Notes: generated by a model from the sequence alone, not told the origin. A stretch of DNA of 64,000 nucleotides from Yamadazyma tenuis (GCF_029203305.1 NC_089462.1:930001-994000); one strand, 5' to 3'. Positions 1-10,190 are shown, counted from the first letter of the stretch. Made by a program: numbers and translations.

Positions 1-581
1 AGCCTTCGCCTTGAAGCTGCAAAATTCACAAATACTTGAACTACACAACTGAGAATGAAGGACTTGTCTAGTTTCATAGCTGCAACACATAGCTATGCAA
101 ATAGTACCAATCCCCATGTCCTTTAGGTCAACATTACAGCTGCTGTCATGAGCAAGGACTTAGGGCCTTTCAGCCCCTATATATTGATAGAAAGCAGAGA
201 TTAAGTATACCGGAAAAGGTATTGCAGCTATTGTTCATCACTTTTCCATCACTTTCGGTCTAAGATAGAGATAGACTTAGGAGCACTAAATTACTTTAAC
301 TTATAACTTGCAGAAGTGCCTTTGTGTGTATGCACCTTACCACCACTTGCAGCTTGACATATTTCTATACAACCCACCGGTTCAAACTTTCTCAATGAAT
401 TCATGTACTTATCACGATACTGTCACTTACTTGTTCTAGCTAACAATTACCTTCTTCCGACCCCTGAATTCGTGGAGGCAATCAAAAATAAAATCTAAAT
501 CAGAGGGTAGATAATTCGTGTTTTAACTCAAACTCCTAGATTAGCCTCGCGATAAAATCACACTTGATCTAAAGTGGTGAG
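1..581. other. Non-coding left edge
   Basis: I see no gene in this stretch. It is AT-rich sequence upstream of the first gene and presumably holds its promoter. I examined a possible minus-strand C/D snoRNA (TCAG at 170-173 and TCATCAC at 235-241) and dropped it because the flanks cannot pair. Confidence 0.6.
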
Positions 582-2540
582 ATGAAGTCATTCATCAAAT
601 CTCACAAACGTAACGAGTCGCTCCAGTCATACACCTCATCGTCGACCACCAAGAGTCCTCAGGCATCGCCGCTATTAAACCAATCATCTTCTGCGCCCAG
701 CAGTCCCAAAAAACTCCTCAATCCCATTAAGAACTTGTTCCACAAGAGACAACCGCTGGCAGACTTAGACGATATTTTTGTCTCCAGGCCCAATTTTTAC
801 AAGAGTCGGGACGTTAAGGTCATTTCTGAGCCCCTTGATATTGTAAGAAACTCAACGAAGAAGTCATCAAAACGATTGAAGTCCAAGCTGTCGGCAAGCA
901 CAAATCCTGATGCTCCAGAAGAAGGTGACGTGGATTATGCTGATTCCTCTTCGGAGGGCTCCGACGACTCCAATTTCTCGTTTGTTAAAGATGTAATAGG
1001 TGGCCGGAATACCTCCATCAAGTACTACAAGACAAAGTCCACCCAAGTACCCGAACATAATCGGCCCATTTACTTTGATAACGACCAAGACCATGATATT
1101 GATGTTGATGATTATGACTTTGAAAATAACGGACTTGATGGTTATGATGGTGTTGATGACTACAATGATATAGAAGAGGACATAAACTATATTGATGACT
1201 TTGATGATGATGTCGACAAGATTGACCGACCTCAACCTGGAAGTTGCATCAGTGACGATGCAGTATTTAACCCAGAAGAGTATTCCAACCACTTTGCTGA
1301 TACCGAAGATGAAGGAGGCTATTATGGAAACATGAAGATATACTCGTTGCATAATAAGAAGCCATTCAACCAATCCTACCACCTTTCTATCAATGGAAGC
1401 AAGCATGGCTCAGATAAAAGTGGTGACGATCATGTCGATCTTCTTGATAGCTACTTGGATGTGGATCCTGACGAAATTGGGTTTACTACAGATACCCCTA
1501 AATTTGAATCTATTGACGATTTACAACTCTATGACTTGAATTCACCCTTAATTAATGGAATTAACATGGGTGGTAACACTTCCAGCAGGTTCAACAATAT
1601 CAGTCCAGCTGTGAATACAAACCTCCACCCGAATGTTAAGAGTTTCCATTTGTCAATTGACGAGATTCAATTGTATAAAGGTGAAGAAGATATTGGTATT
1701 GGCTCCAAGTCGGAAACTAAAAATCTAGCTTTCGGAGCGGTGCTAGCAGACTCGGCACTTGATGACGATGAGATCACCAACATAGAAAGTTATAATGACT
1801 ACCAGTTCCAAGACAGCTCTGATGAATTGACTAAATCACCTTCAGATACCCAAGGGTATTCGGAGGCTCAAGCAGAAATTGACATGACCTTGAAAAACTT
1901 AGAGTCATCAGCAGAACCTAAACTGGATGCTCCAAAAAGTGTTCCTCCGAGAATTAACAGACGTTCTATAAATGAACTCATGAACCTACTAGAAAATCTT
2001 CAAGTAGACAATGGAATTACACAGCAGAGTAAACGTGACTCCATTGAAAACATGATGCATTTTTTGAAGAATATCCAGAAAACTCAAGTAAGCAGCTCAA
2101 CAGATGGTGGTATTTTACCCAATCGTCATACGGTTACTTCAAATGCAATAAAGCCTGTTAAAGAGACGAGAGCTATCAAAGAACAGGAAGACGAAGATGA
2201 AGGGCCTAATTTCTTGGATACCGACTTGAACGATTTGGAGAAGGATTTACTAGATGAAATCAACCAATTACCGGAAGATTATGATTTTGATGCTAGAGAA
2301 GAGCTTTTAAACCAATTGGATTACATTAACAGCAGTATGCGATCACTGCCATTTATGAGGTCAAGTTCATTTAACAAAAAACCCAAGAAGCTATCCCATT
2401 CTTCTAGTTTGAAGAATCCCAGCAAGATCGAAACTTCAAACAAAACTGTGACCTACTACAACAAGTCCCAACCAGGAAGTTTCAAGAGCAAGAGCCACAG
2501 TCCCATTGATGACTTAATGACAATTAGAGAAAAAAACTAG
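582..2540 (+). CDS. ZRG8-like acidic protein of unknown function
   Basis: This 652-residue protein has no enzymatic domain that I recognise. It is low-complexity, Ser/Asn-rich and strongly acidic. The basic N-terminus carries an HxRxxS sequence (H8 to S13), the consensus target of the Cbk1/NDR kinase, and residues 165-210 are an Asp-rich block. Two short Arg/Leu-rich helices lie near residues 460-500. The ATG at 582 is a clean start. The gene is convergent with the FIR1-like gene, with only 63 bases between the stops. In S. cerevisiae, FIR1 (YER032W) and ZRG8 (YER033C) are also convergent neighbours. The ZRG8 assignment is an inference from this synteny and the Cbk1-type site, not from a recognised domain. 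Zrg8 itself is a poorly understood protein of polarised growth sites. Confidence 0.55.
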   Translation: MKSFIKSHKRNESLQSYTSSSTTKSPQASPLLNQSSSAPSSPKKLLNPIKNLFHKRQPLADLDDIFVSRPNFYKSRDVKVISEPLDIVRNSTKKSSKRLKSKLSASTNPDAPEEGDVDYADSSSEGSDDSNFSFVKDVIGGRNTSIKYYKTKSTQVPEHNRPIYFDNDQDHDIDVDDYDFENNGLDGYDGVDDYNDIEEDINYIDDFDDDVDKIDRPQPGSCISDDAVFNPEEYSNHFADTEDEGGYYGNMKIYSLHNKKPFNQSYHLSINGSKHGSDKSGDDHVDLLDSYLDVDPDEIGFTTDTPKFESIDDLQLYDLNSPLINGINMGGNTSSRFNNISPAVNTNLHPNVKSFHLSIDEIQLYKGEEDIGIGSKSETKNLAFGAVLADSALDDDEITNIESYNDYQFQDSSDELTKSPSDTQGYSEAQAEIDMTLKNLESSAEPKLDAPKSVPPRINRRSINELMNLLENLQVDNGITQQSKRDSIENMMHFLKNIQKTQVSSSTDGGILPNRHTVTSNAIKPVKETRAIKEQEDEDEGPNFLDTDLNDLEKDLLDEINQLPEDYDFDAREELLNQLDYINSSMRSLPFMRSSSFNKKPKKLSHSSSLKNPSKIETSNKTVTYYNKSQPGSFKSKSHSPIDDLMTIREKN

Positions 2541-2603
2541 ATTGGTAATAGTTTAACTTTTGCATTAAAATAGACAATTTTTATGAATCTTTATCATGTA
2601 AAA

Positions 2604-5600
2604 TTAGTTGACAAGATCTTGGTTTTTTTGGTGAATGAATGTGCTGAAGTCATAATAACTAGATGATTTTGTATAGTCAAAGTATTTTTCTTCTTCTGGC
2701 CGCTTTTGTTGCCCTTCCGGAATTGACTGATTAGCTTCTTTAGTAATTTGGCTGATTTGTTTAGGCATTTTAATTCTTCTCGAATTGTATTTGCTGCTGG
2801 TATTCGAGTTCATCGATCCATTAGTTCTTTCCATCATTCTTTGGGTCACAATAGTTCCGATCTGAGGTTCCCTTCTACTAATTTGCTTGAGTCTTAATTG
2901 GCTGTCACTAGCCATGGAATTATATGAGAAAGTACTCGAAGAACTAGAAGCATCAGACCTTGTTGAAGAACTTCTTCCTAACCAGTTCCTTCCATACTTG
3001 GAATAGATACTTTCCAAATCCACTTCATCATCTTCTTCAACCAACACAACTTCTACTTCCTTTCCTCTATGCAACTCGGTGACAGATTTATAGGAGAGGG
3101 TAGAATCCTGCCTTTGTATCATACAAACATCATATTTTTCATCCGCCGTCAAGTCAATCACCACACTTTCAACGTCTGAGATGTCTGTTGAGGCACTAAG
3201 CTTAGCGGACCTGCTGGACTGATAACTTGAATCTGTTACCGAAGAAGTGGCCTTTCCAGATTTAATCTTTCTCAATTCATTCATAGTTGGTGTATAGGTT
3301 CTGTTCAAGTCGTTTTCTTTTCCGGTTGAATCTTTGAAGTCCACTTGGTAACTAATTGGCTGAGGTGGTTCTGCCACCTGAATGTTCAATTCTTCGTTGG
3401 CGGTAGGTTTTTCTGTGGCTTCAGAAGTTTCAGGACTCTTGGGGCTCTCTTCTGTCTCTGGTTTCTTCATCAAATCAGCCAAATTAAAGTCAATATGGCC
3501 CATAGATTTATGACGGCTATGACGACTGTAGTTACGGGAGTGATTGACTCTCATAGGCGTTTGAGTCTGTCTTTGAACATCTGAAGGTAATGGAGGCAAT
3601 TCTGAGTTCTTTTTGGCATTCAAATTAGAAGTCGATTTGGACTTAACAGTATTATAAGCTGAAAAGTTCGTCGAGCTTGCATCGCTTTCGGAATCAGAAC
3701 TGTCATACAAGTGCTTAAACTGCTCAGTAACTATTCTTCTACCTCTTTGACTAGGAATTCCTATGGGTTCCAAAGTTTCATTCTCAGTTTCGTCGTCAGT
3801 TATTAAATCATTGAATGTAGTTCCATTAATAGACAAGATGGACTTTCTCATTGATGTAGCATCACTGAAAGAAGCTTCACTCAAGTCGGGAATTTCAATC
3901 TGTCCATCCATGGTCGAATAGAAGCTGATTCTGGATTTGCTGGATTTGTAAGTTTCAGTCGAGATGACTCTCTTTTTGGTGATTTCATCATTAGTAATGT
4001 TGTGAAGGTTATTAGGGAAGTTGAACTTCTTTCCAGCACCCTTATTATCGTCTTCTTTATGAGGTGTAACAGTAGATTTGAACTCAATTGTATCCTGGGA
4101 CTGGTTTGTGACCTCTTCCTCTTCGTCATCAACTTGAGAAGCTTCTGAAACTATTTGTTGTATTGTTTCGGGGACCACTGGAGCCACTTCTTCTACAGCC
4201 TCTGCAATTTCTTGCTCTTTGTCTTCAAGTGTCAAGTTACTGTAATATGCAACAAGCTCACTCTCATTGGCTTCTTTGAAAGATTCGTTCGGTTGACTCA
4301 CTTCTGGGGTATAAGACTTTTCTGACGAAATGGTGGTTTCATATTCATCGTCATCATCTTCATCCACCGAAGAAGCAGTGTCTTCACCTCTGTTCAAGTC
4401 AATGCTTTTCTGCAATGATTCCCAAGAGGCATTCGAGCCTTGTGAAATAGTGGACTCACTTTCATGATCAGAACTCTGTGACTCAACAGTAGACATCGAC
4501 AGACCACTAACATCTCTTTGAACAATTGGCTCGGCACCGTACATATTTGTTCTGCGACTGGCAAAGCTGAGTACATCTCCAACGGAAGAGAACGAACTAA
4601 CGGAAGAAACATGGGATTCGTCACTGAAGCTTCTCTTGTGGATCTGGAGGTATTGGGCACTATTAGATGCCGAGATCTTGGTGGCATTGAGGACGTTTTC
4701 AGAAGAAAACCGGGGGAGTTGGACTTGAGTAGCTTCTTCGGGAGACATTATTGGCTCCATTGGAGCCGCCAGTGCAGGTGAAGACATCATTCTAACGTTG
4801 GACCTCACTTGTTCTGGGGCTGGAGATAATATTTCAGATGTTTCCTCCTCAAGTGATTCTGGAGGTGGCGGTAATGATTTCTCGTCATCTTTGCGTCCTC
4901 TTATGCTTGAGCTCCGTGAACTTGCGCCACTATTTGACTGCTCTTCAATAATGCTCAATTCGTCAGCCTTCATTTGTCTCTGGTGCAGTACACGTTTAAC
5001 CGATTTACGCCTGTTACTTTTAACGGGTGGAGGTCCTTGTCTTGACCTGGCAGATGCTATTGGTGGAGGTAGCCGGCTCGATGGTGAGGAGGAAAGATTG
5101 CGTGGGGGTGTGCCCCATTTTATCGTGTCCAAAGAAGTATCAAAATCTGAGGGCTCATCGTCTTCAGATGACAGAGTGTCTATTTTCTCGTAGCCTGAGC
5201 CGGTAAACACTAGCCGCGACTTGGGTTTAGGCTCCGGAGACTTGGAAGGGGACTTGGACCTTGTTGGAGAGGGAGAACGTGACCTGGACTTGGCTTTGGC
5301 TTTGTTTTTGGGACTTAACTTGGGTGGTAATGTGATGGTGAAAGGAATGGGAATGACGTGGCCAGCATCCCCAGCAGTATTAATATGCAATCTTTTGGAA
5401 AGTGGGGAGTTGGATAACTTCTTGAGCAGGTCTATGGACACACTTGAAGACCCGGAATTACCAGATGATGATAGTGATGATAGTGATCTCAAATCATCCA
5501 GCGTGGCGTATGGTAAAGAAGGAAGTTTCATGTCGAAGAAATTGGGGGGTAGCGACCGCCTGTCTTTGACGGGCGACAGTGACCTTGCTCTCCTCTCGGG

Positions 5601-5669
5601 GCTCGGACTGCGTTTCGAGCTAACTAGATGTAGATCATCCTTTGTCATGGCGGGAATATCAGGTCTCAT
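2604..5669 (-). CDS. FIR1: FIR1-like Cbk1-docking regulator
   Basis: This is a 1021-residue, largely disordered Ser-rich protein. It carries a textbook Cbk1 docking motif of the [YF]xFP type, FNFP at residues 549-552 (bases 4014-4025), and several HxRxxS Cbk1 phosphorylation sites: HKRSFS in the middle, and HSRNYS and HSRHKS around two thirds along. S. cerevisiae Fir1 (876 aa) binds Cbk1 through such a motif and restrains septum degradation until cytokinesis is complete; it was first found as a partner of the mRNA 3'-end factor Ref2. The N-terminus has many SP/RSRSPSP repeats, suggesting CDK or SR-kinase control. The start is the ATG at 5669, followed by a second possible Met at residue 8. 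The convergent ZRG8-like neighbour supports the assignment. The motifs are seen directly; the gene name is inferred. Confidence 0.6.
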   Translation of the reverse strand: MRPDIPAMTKDDLHLVSSKRSPSPERRARSLSPVKDRRSLPPNFFDMKLPSLPYATLDDLRSLSSLSSSGNSGSSSVSIDLLKKLSNSPLSKRLHINTAGDAGHVIPIPFTITLPPKLSPKNKAKAKSRSRSPSPTRSKSPSKSPEPKPKSRLVFTGSGYEKIDTLSSEDDEPSDFDTSLDTIKWGTPPRNLSSSPSSRLPPPIASARSRQGPPPVKSNRRKSVKRVLHQRQMKADELSIIEEQSNSGASSRSSSIRGRKDDEKSLPPPPESLEEETSEILSPAPEQVRSNVRMMSSPALAAPMEPIMSPEEATQVQLPRFSSENVLNATKISASNSAQYLQIHKRSFSDESHVSSVSSFSSVGDVLSFASRRTNMYGAEPIVQRDVSGLSMSTVESQSSDHESESTISQGSNASWESLQKSIDLNRGEDTASSVDEDDDDEYETTISSEKSYTPEVSQPNESFKEANESELVAYYSNLTLEDKEQEIAEAVEEVAPVVPETIQQIVSEASQVDDEEEEVTNQSQDTIEFKSTVTPHKEDDNKGAGKKFNFPNNLHNITNDEITKKRVISTETYKSSKSRISFYSTMDGQIEIPDLSEASFSDATSMRKSILSINGTTFNDLITDDETENETLEPIGIPSQRGRRIVTEQFKHLYDSSDSESDASSTNFSAYNTVKSKSTSNLNAKKNSELPPLPSDVQRQTQTPMRVNHSRNYSRHSRHKSMGHIDFNLADLMKKPETEESPKSPETSEATEKPTANEELNIQVAEPPQPISYQVDFKDSTGKENDLNRTYTPTMNELRKIKSGKATSSVTDSSYQSSRSAKLSASTDISDVESVVIDLTADEKYDVCMIQRQDSTLSYKSVTELHRGKEVEVVLVEEDDEVDLESIYSKYGRNWLGRSSSTRSDASSSSSTFSYNSMASDSQLRLKQISRREPQIGTIVTQRMMERTNGSMNSNTSSKYNSRRIKMPKQISQITKEANQSIPEGQQKRPEEEKYFDYTKSSSYYDFSTFIHQKNQDLVN

Positions 5670-6340
5670 CGGTGAAGGTTGGAAAAAATGAGGCAGAGCG
5701 AAGTGACAAGTTTAAATAATTTGGGATGATGAACTGTGGGTGATTTTCAATGATCGTCAAATACTCACACTTTCGAGATGAGTGTATATTGCTCCGTTAG
5801 GTTAGTTTTAGTAGACAGATAAATCCCTGGTGTGTTTAGGTTTGACAAGAAAACCTCTTGGTATAAGTGAGGTTGAGTTGGAAGATAAAGGCAGTGTTAA
5901 TACAATCCGGAAAGCTAATTGAGCCAGCAACAAGGATATGAGGCTCTTAACAATGTTGATATTTAGGCAAACAATCGCCCAGGTTTCATTGAAAGTTTTC
6001 TATGTTGGGAGCTCCTCTGTTTTGGTTTATTCTCAATTCGGCAGTTAATTTTGCGACCATTAGATTTTGCGCTACGGTGGAGGAATTTGGGGTGGTTTAA
6101 TAATACACTTGCATTGTCCAAACCGGCAATTAGAACCTTTTGGAGGTTTCCTAAACAATCCTGCCCGTCCAGCACACAGGTTTGATTACGGATCTAGATC
6201 AATCGCCTGAGGGTCCATCATGCTGCTCATTACCTGGAGCCTATATTATTGAAGGTGACACGACTTTGTTTGGTTGGCCGCAAAAAAACTAGTTTTGGGA
6301 TCGTCTTTGTATTCTACCTTTTGTGGTTTACAAATCAGCA
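5670..6340. promoter_or_regulatory. Divergent intergenic region, FIR1-like / septin
   Basis: This 671-base region separates two divergent genes and must hold both promoters. I see no credible coding sequence: a 70-codon minus-strand frame at 5963-6175 lacks recognisable features. An ATGATGA at 5726-5732 resembles a snoRNA C box but has no D box or closing stem downstream. Confidence 0.5.
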
Positions 6341-7831
6341 ATGAATGAAGTAACAGAACTTGAATTTGTTAAGATGAATCTCAACAAGGAAAGGGGAGGA
6401 GGCTCCGGTAGCAACGCTGGAGGCCGTGTCTCTCTGCAAGTTGAGTATTTGGGGGCAATTGCTGCCGTTCAGAAACTGGTTCCTCTTGTTAGACCAAAGT
6501 CGTTTGAGGTATTACCATTGGAAGCAAGTTTGGAAAAGCTTATGTTAGATCCTAAGCATGAATATGAGAAAGAAATAAATGTTTTTACACTGTATCATGA
6601 TTCCGAAAGGTCAGTTAACCAGGTAACAAATGCTGCAGAAGTTGGTCTTTCGCTTTTGCCCACTCAAATCGAGAGACATTCCCAAAGGAAGGGGGGTCAT
6701 TTCAACTTGATGGTTGCTGGAACTGTTGGAACTGGTAAGTCTTCCTTCATAAACACTTTGTTTGCTTCTGAGCTTGTTCCTGACAAGTCTGGCTTCTCTT
6801 CTACGTATCTTGATAAAGGTGAATATCAGTTAGTGGAACAGGGGTTTCCATTAAGCTTGAGGATTATTGAAACTTCAGGGATGGGTCAGAACATCGATAA
6901 TAATGGCTGTTGGATTCCCATTTCCAACTACATTGATGAGCAGTTCAGTACCTACTTGTTCAAAGACCAACAACCAGACAGATCCAAGAAAATTGATACC
7001 CGGATCCATTGCTGCTTATACTTTCTTCCCCCAAGTTTGAGAAGTATTTCTCCTTTGGATATTGAGACAATGAAAGCATTGTGTTCCAGAGTCAACTTAG
7101 TACCTATAATTGGTAAGTCTGATTGCTTGAGTGTTGAGGAATTGGCCCGGTATAAGTCAGGATCGAAAAACTTGTTTCAAGTCCACAATATTAGAATCTG
7201 TGATTTTTTTACAGATGAGGAAGCCACTAGTATCATCCAGGAAACTATGCCTTTCAGTTCAATCAGTTCGAAAGACATATTGGAAAAAGATGGGGGAAAC
7301 TGGGCTAGAGGAAGATCATATCCTTGGGGTTACTTTGCTGAGATCGAAGACAGCAGTCACTGTGATTTCAGCTGCATTCGAAAAATGTTGATGAGTGACT
7401 TCATGCTTGAATTTATTGACTCCACCGAGAAGCATTATGAGCAATACAGAAATCAGTTCTTGACAACTAATCTCGCTGTCAAAGATGAAACCTTGTTGTC
7501 TGCTGACGGGTTTAACCAGTTGAAAGCCTACCTGAAACTCAAATATGCTGATTATGATAATACCCAGAGGGCAGATTCAGTCTTCAAATACAGGGAATCG
7601 GTTCTAAAAAACAAATTCAATGTTGAAATCGAAAATCAAGAGAAAAGGTTCAGAATTTGGAAAAAGGCTCTTGTTGAAAAACAGGTCGAACTCAACAAAG
7701 ATATTGAAGACATGCATAGCCAGTTACTTTATCTTCAGGAAACGATCACAATTCATGAGGAGGGTGTCGATTCAAACTCTATTGCCAAGCATTTCAGCTG
7801 GGAAATCGATACTTTTGATTTTCTTTCTTGA
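6341..7831 (+). CDS. SPR3: Divergent septin, probably sporulation septin Spr3
   Basis: This is a 496-residue septin-family GTPase. The P-loop GTVGTGKSS ends in K133-S134. The septin hallmark around CCLYF is present, followed by the G4 position, here GKSD (258-261) instead of the usual AKAD. The switch-II motif DTPG is replaced by ETSGMG. A C-terminal coiled-coil-like stretch follows (about 400-480). Segments around QPDR, GRxYxWG and ESTE/DSTE resemble S. cerevisiae Spr3 (512 aa), a meiosis-specific septin of the prospore membrane, more than the mitotic septins. The long frame opens on GTG at 6323; the first ATG is at 6341. The altered G3 and G4 motifs suggest weak or lost GTP hydrolysis, as in other specialised septins. 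It could instead be SPR28 or another divergent septin. Confidence 0.7.
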   Translation: MNEVTELEFVKMNLNKERGGGSGSNAGGRVSLQVEYLGAIAAVQKLVPLVRPKSFEVLPLEASLEKLMLDPKHEYEKEINVFTLYHDSERSVNQVTNAAEVGLSLLPTQIERHSQRKGGHFNLMVAGTVGTGKSSFINTLFASELVPDKSGFSSTYLDKGEYQLVEQGFPLSLRIIETSGMGQNIDNNGCWIPISNYIDEQFSTYLFKDQQPDRSKKIDTRIHCCLYFLPPSLRSISPLDIETMKALCSRVNLVPIIGKSDCLSVEELARYKSGSKNLFQVHNIRICDFFTDEEATSIIQETMPFSSISSKDILEKDGGNWARGRSYPWGYFAEIEDSSHCDFSCIRKMLMSDFMLEFIDSTEKHYEQYRNQFLTTNLAVKDETLLSADGFNQLKAYLKLKYADYDNTQRADSVFKYRESVLKNKFNVEIENQEKRFRIWKKALVEKQVELNKDIEDMHSQLLYLQETITIHEEGVDSNSIAKHFSWEIDTFDFLS

Positions 7832-8180
7832 TGTGATCAGTTGAACTAAAACAGAGCTCTCTTGATTAAAAAATGTGAAATTTGCAGCCATGAGATAAAC
7901 CCATAAAAGTTCTTTTCTAAATACACAGTAAAAGATTCAAAAACATTATTTAGGACGTAAAGTTATGGATTGGCTACAGAGCATAGATAGGAGCTACTAT
8001 AGCCAGACTTTTTTGCAAATAAAGTGTATCTTGAATATGAAGCAGAATTAACCGTACACGACGACTTACAACTTGATGAGCGAGAAGTATTTGAACTATG
8101 AAAAATTTTTTAATAGTACTTATACTTTGAAGTGTTTACCATTAAAAAGGTATGTTTCTACGAAATCCAAGTTCTCTTGG
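7832..8180. other. Intergenic, no gene seen
   Basis: AT-rich spacer between the septin stop and the snoRNA candidate. Short frames here and across the snoRNA (8073-8261 plus; 8142-8324 and 8308-8490 minus) have no protein-like features. Confidence 0.5.
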
Positions 8181-8298
8181 ATTGCAATGGAAAGTGATGA
8201 TTACTTTTATAATACGAATGTTTTTTCTGGCATCTCTAATATTAGGACTTCGGTTCCTTGATTCCAACTTTTGACTATAATCTGATATCCATTGCAAT
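8181..8298 (+). ncRNA. Candidate box C/D snoRNA
   Basis: The ends form a perfect 11-base-pair terminal stem: ATTGCAATGGA at 8181-8191 pairs with TCCATTGCAAT at 8288-8298. A perfect C box, GTGATGA (8194-8200), starts two bases inside the stem. A perfect D box, CTGA (8282-8285), ends two bases before the 3' arm. This is the exact geometry of a box C/D snoRNA and it fits only the plus strand. The guide would be the bases just upstream of the D box (about 8262-8280). A possible D' box, CTGG, lies at 8227-8230. I could not match the guide to rRNA from memory, so the target is unknown. The 81 bases between the boxes are on the long side. It lies in a gap with no gene and would be an independently transcribed snoRNA. 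Confidence 0.75.
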
Positions 8299-8821
8299 AT
8301 ATGCAATTCAAAAAATACTAACAATTAAATGATAGATAGTCATTCCACCATATAAGTAGAAGTCTGCATGGTCATGCAAACACATGAGCATACATACCAG
8401 CTTAGTCAAGGTTACTTTTAGAAGAAATGTGTTTGTTATTGTACTTTGCATGGTTATTCTCTTTTTATAAGAGCTGGAATCTCTTCCCATTCGCTCAGTT
8501 TCGTTCTTGGAGCCATGTCGAACCTCTCTCTGTTCTTTGCTTGTGCTTGAGTAAAAGCAGGATCAGTCTTATTCTGGTGCTGATAGATTTATCAGAATAT
8601 TTGTAGGGGTCCAACGAAAAGAACCATCAAAGCAGCGTCCAAAGCTCCATAAGAGTGGCGTCCAAAGCTGTTAAAAAGACTCGTGTATTGAACAAACGAG
8701 GAAGTAGTCTCTCCTCTAACCTTTGCCATTAACCGTAAAATTTGCTACCGTCTGATCCAAATACTTCGCACTAAACATAGTTCGAACTTCTATATTATAA
8801 TCCTTACAGCAAAATATTGAT
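8299..8821. promoter_or_regulatory. Upstream region of NMD4
   Basis: Non-coding. It contains an inverted GATA-like repeat, CTGATA-4-TATCAG, at 8580-8595. It also contains a 12-base direct repeat GCGTCCAAAGCT at 8635-8646 and 8658-8669, spaced 23 bases start to start. Both are candidate factor-binding sites for NMD4; neither is matched to a known factor. Confidence 0.4.
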
Positions 8822-10012
8822 ATGTCAGCCCTAAACAATGATGACCCTGGTTCACTTCACCATGTTGACGAGCTTGTTGGCCCAACCACCCAGAGCCTAC
8901 ATTCAAAAGACGATCCTCAACCTACCACGAAAAGAATCAATCTTATTCTTGATCCATCAGCGTTTACCAAAGGAATAGGAAACATAAAGCGGTGGTACAA
9001 AGATGAGTACATCCAATCTCGAAGTGAACATATCAAAGATACTAAAGTAATATTGAATCTATATATACCATCCTATACGTTGCACGAGTTTGACTATTTA
9101 CAGAGAGGTACATCAATGACAGCATTTTTCGCTAGGAAATCTATTCGTTTCATAGATGAGCTATACGAAAACAATCAAACTTCCCAAGACATAACTCCCA
9201 AATTCCAGGTGAACTTATCAATTGAAGCACCCTTTGAAAGAGGGCCTCGGTGGAAGGACTGTCAGGAATATCAAGTCATAAGACCCAAGGTGAAAGATTT
9301 TCCCAACTTCAAGACCAAGTTTGACTCGAGTCTTGCAAGAAGAAAAGCTGAAGATTTTGGGGACTTAACGAATGATATTAACACCAAACTATCAACCTCA
9401 GCCTCCAGTAAAGTAAATGACATTCAGTACGAAAACTCAGAATCTTTCCTGCAAGCAGCAGCGACTTCGGAAGACTACGCCCAAATTCCTGCCAAATTAA
9501 GGTACTTGGTATCATCATGTATTTTCAAGAAGTTCATACAACCCAACGACTTTACAAACGTCATGGAAGAATGGAAAGTTGTGTCAGAAGATGCAATTAC
9601 TCAGGTGTGGATGAGAAGTTTTGGAGTTGATGCCATGAATGTGAATGAAGCTGAGCTTCTTATTTTCAAATCCTACGATGTTAACCGATTATTCAACCCA
9701 CATAAAGACTTCACCTTGGAAGACAACGTCAAACCTAATAGCATATTTCAAGAGATTATTGATACTTCTGAGTATAGAAACAAGGAGCTCGGAGATCCCT
9801 TCAGAGGTCACAGATCATTTAGAAAAAGGTCCACCAAAAAAGACCAGCCAAATCAGATTGAAAAGCCAATAAGCGTGGATGCGTGTGAAGACCCTGTGAC
9901 TCAACAGAGCTTCGATTATATCAGCTATGCACCAAGAAAAGTAGAGGGTGAGCTCTGGAAAGCTCCAAATGATACCAGTAGTAGAAGCAGAAGCAGAAGC
10001 AAAAGGCGATAA
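8822..10012 (+). CDS. NMD4: Nmd4-like PIN-domain protein of nonsense-mediated decay
   Basis: The protein is 396 residues. The N-terminal part reads as a PIN-type domain: a beta strand with LILDPSAF, then KGIGNIKRWY, then a YIPSYTLHEFDYLQ segment and AARKS/FID-like helix. These match S. cerevisiae Nmd4 (218 aa: IIDASAF, KGLGNIKRW, YIPTFTLNELDFLQ). The C-terminal GELW motif is also shared with Nmd4. Nmd4 binds the helicase Upf1 and takes part in nonsense-mediated mRNA decay. This copy is nearly twice the yeast length, through insertions in the middle and a basic Arg/Ser-rich tail (SRSRSRSKRR). The start is the ATG at 8822. Whether its PIN fold cuts RNA is not clear from the sequence. Confidence 0.85.
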   Translation: MSALNNDDPGSLHHVDELVGPTTQSLHSKDDPQPTTKRINLILDPSAFTKGIGNIKRWYKDEYIQSRSEHIKDTKVILNLYIPSYTLHEFDYLQRGTSMTAFFARKSIRFIDELYENNQTSQDITPKFQVNLSIEAPFERGPRWKDCQEYQVIRPKVKDFPNFKTKFDSSLARRKAEDFGDLTNDINTKLSTSASSKVNDIQYENSESFLQAAATSEDYAQIPAKLRYLVSSCIFKKFIQPNDFTNVMEEWKVVSEDAITQVWMRSFGVDAMNVNEAELLIFKSYDVNRLFNPHKDFTLEDNVKPNSIFQEIIDTSEYRNKELGDPFRGHRSFRKRSTKKDQPNQIEKPISVDACEDPVTQQSFDYISYAPRKVEGELWKAPNDTSSRSRSRSKRR

Positions 10013-10190
10013 CTTGTATAGTTTTGTGTAATAACATCTTGGCAACTTCCGGTATCCGCACACAACACACTTCGCACTATCGTTTCAAAATTTTGTAGAT
10101 ATATTTCCAGCAGGTAAACAGATTGAAAAGCGTGTACATACTGCTAATCCATCTACCAGGTCGAGTTATTTTTCAAATTGGTTGACCAAA

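Noticed and set aside
170..241. Minus-strand C/D snoRNA (D box TCAG complement and C box)
   Set aside because: The flanks do not form a closing stem.
5726..5860. C box ATGATGA upstream of the septin
   Set aside because: No CTGA at a proper distance and no stem.
10182..10190. TTG as SNF2 start (and similar GTG/TTG starts in other genes)
   Set aside because: Yeast initiation is at ATG; the next in-frame ATG fits the family better in each case.
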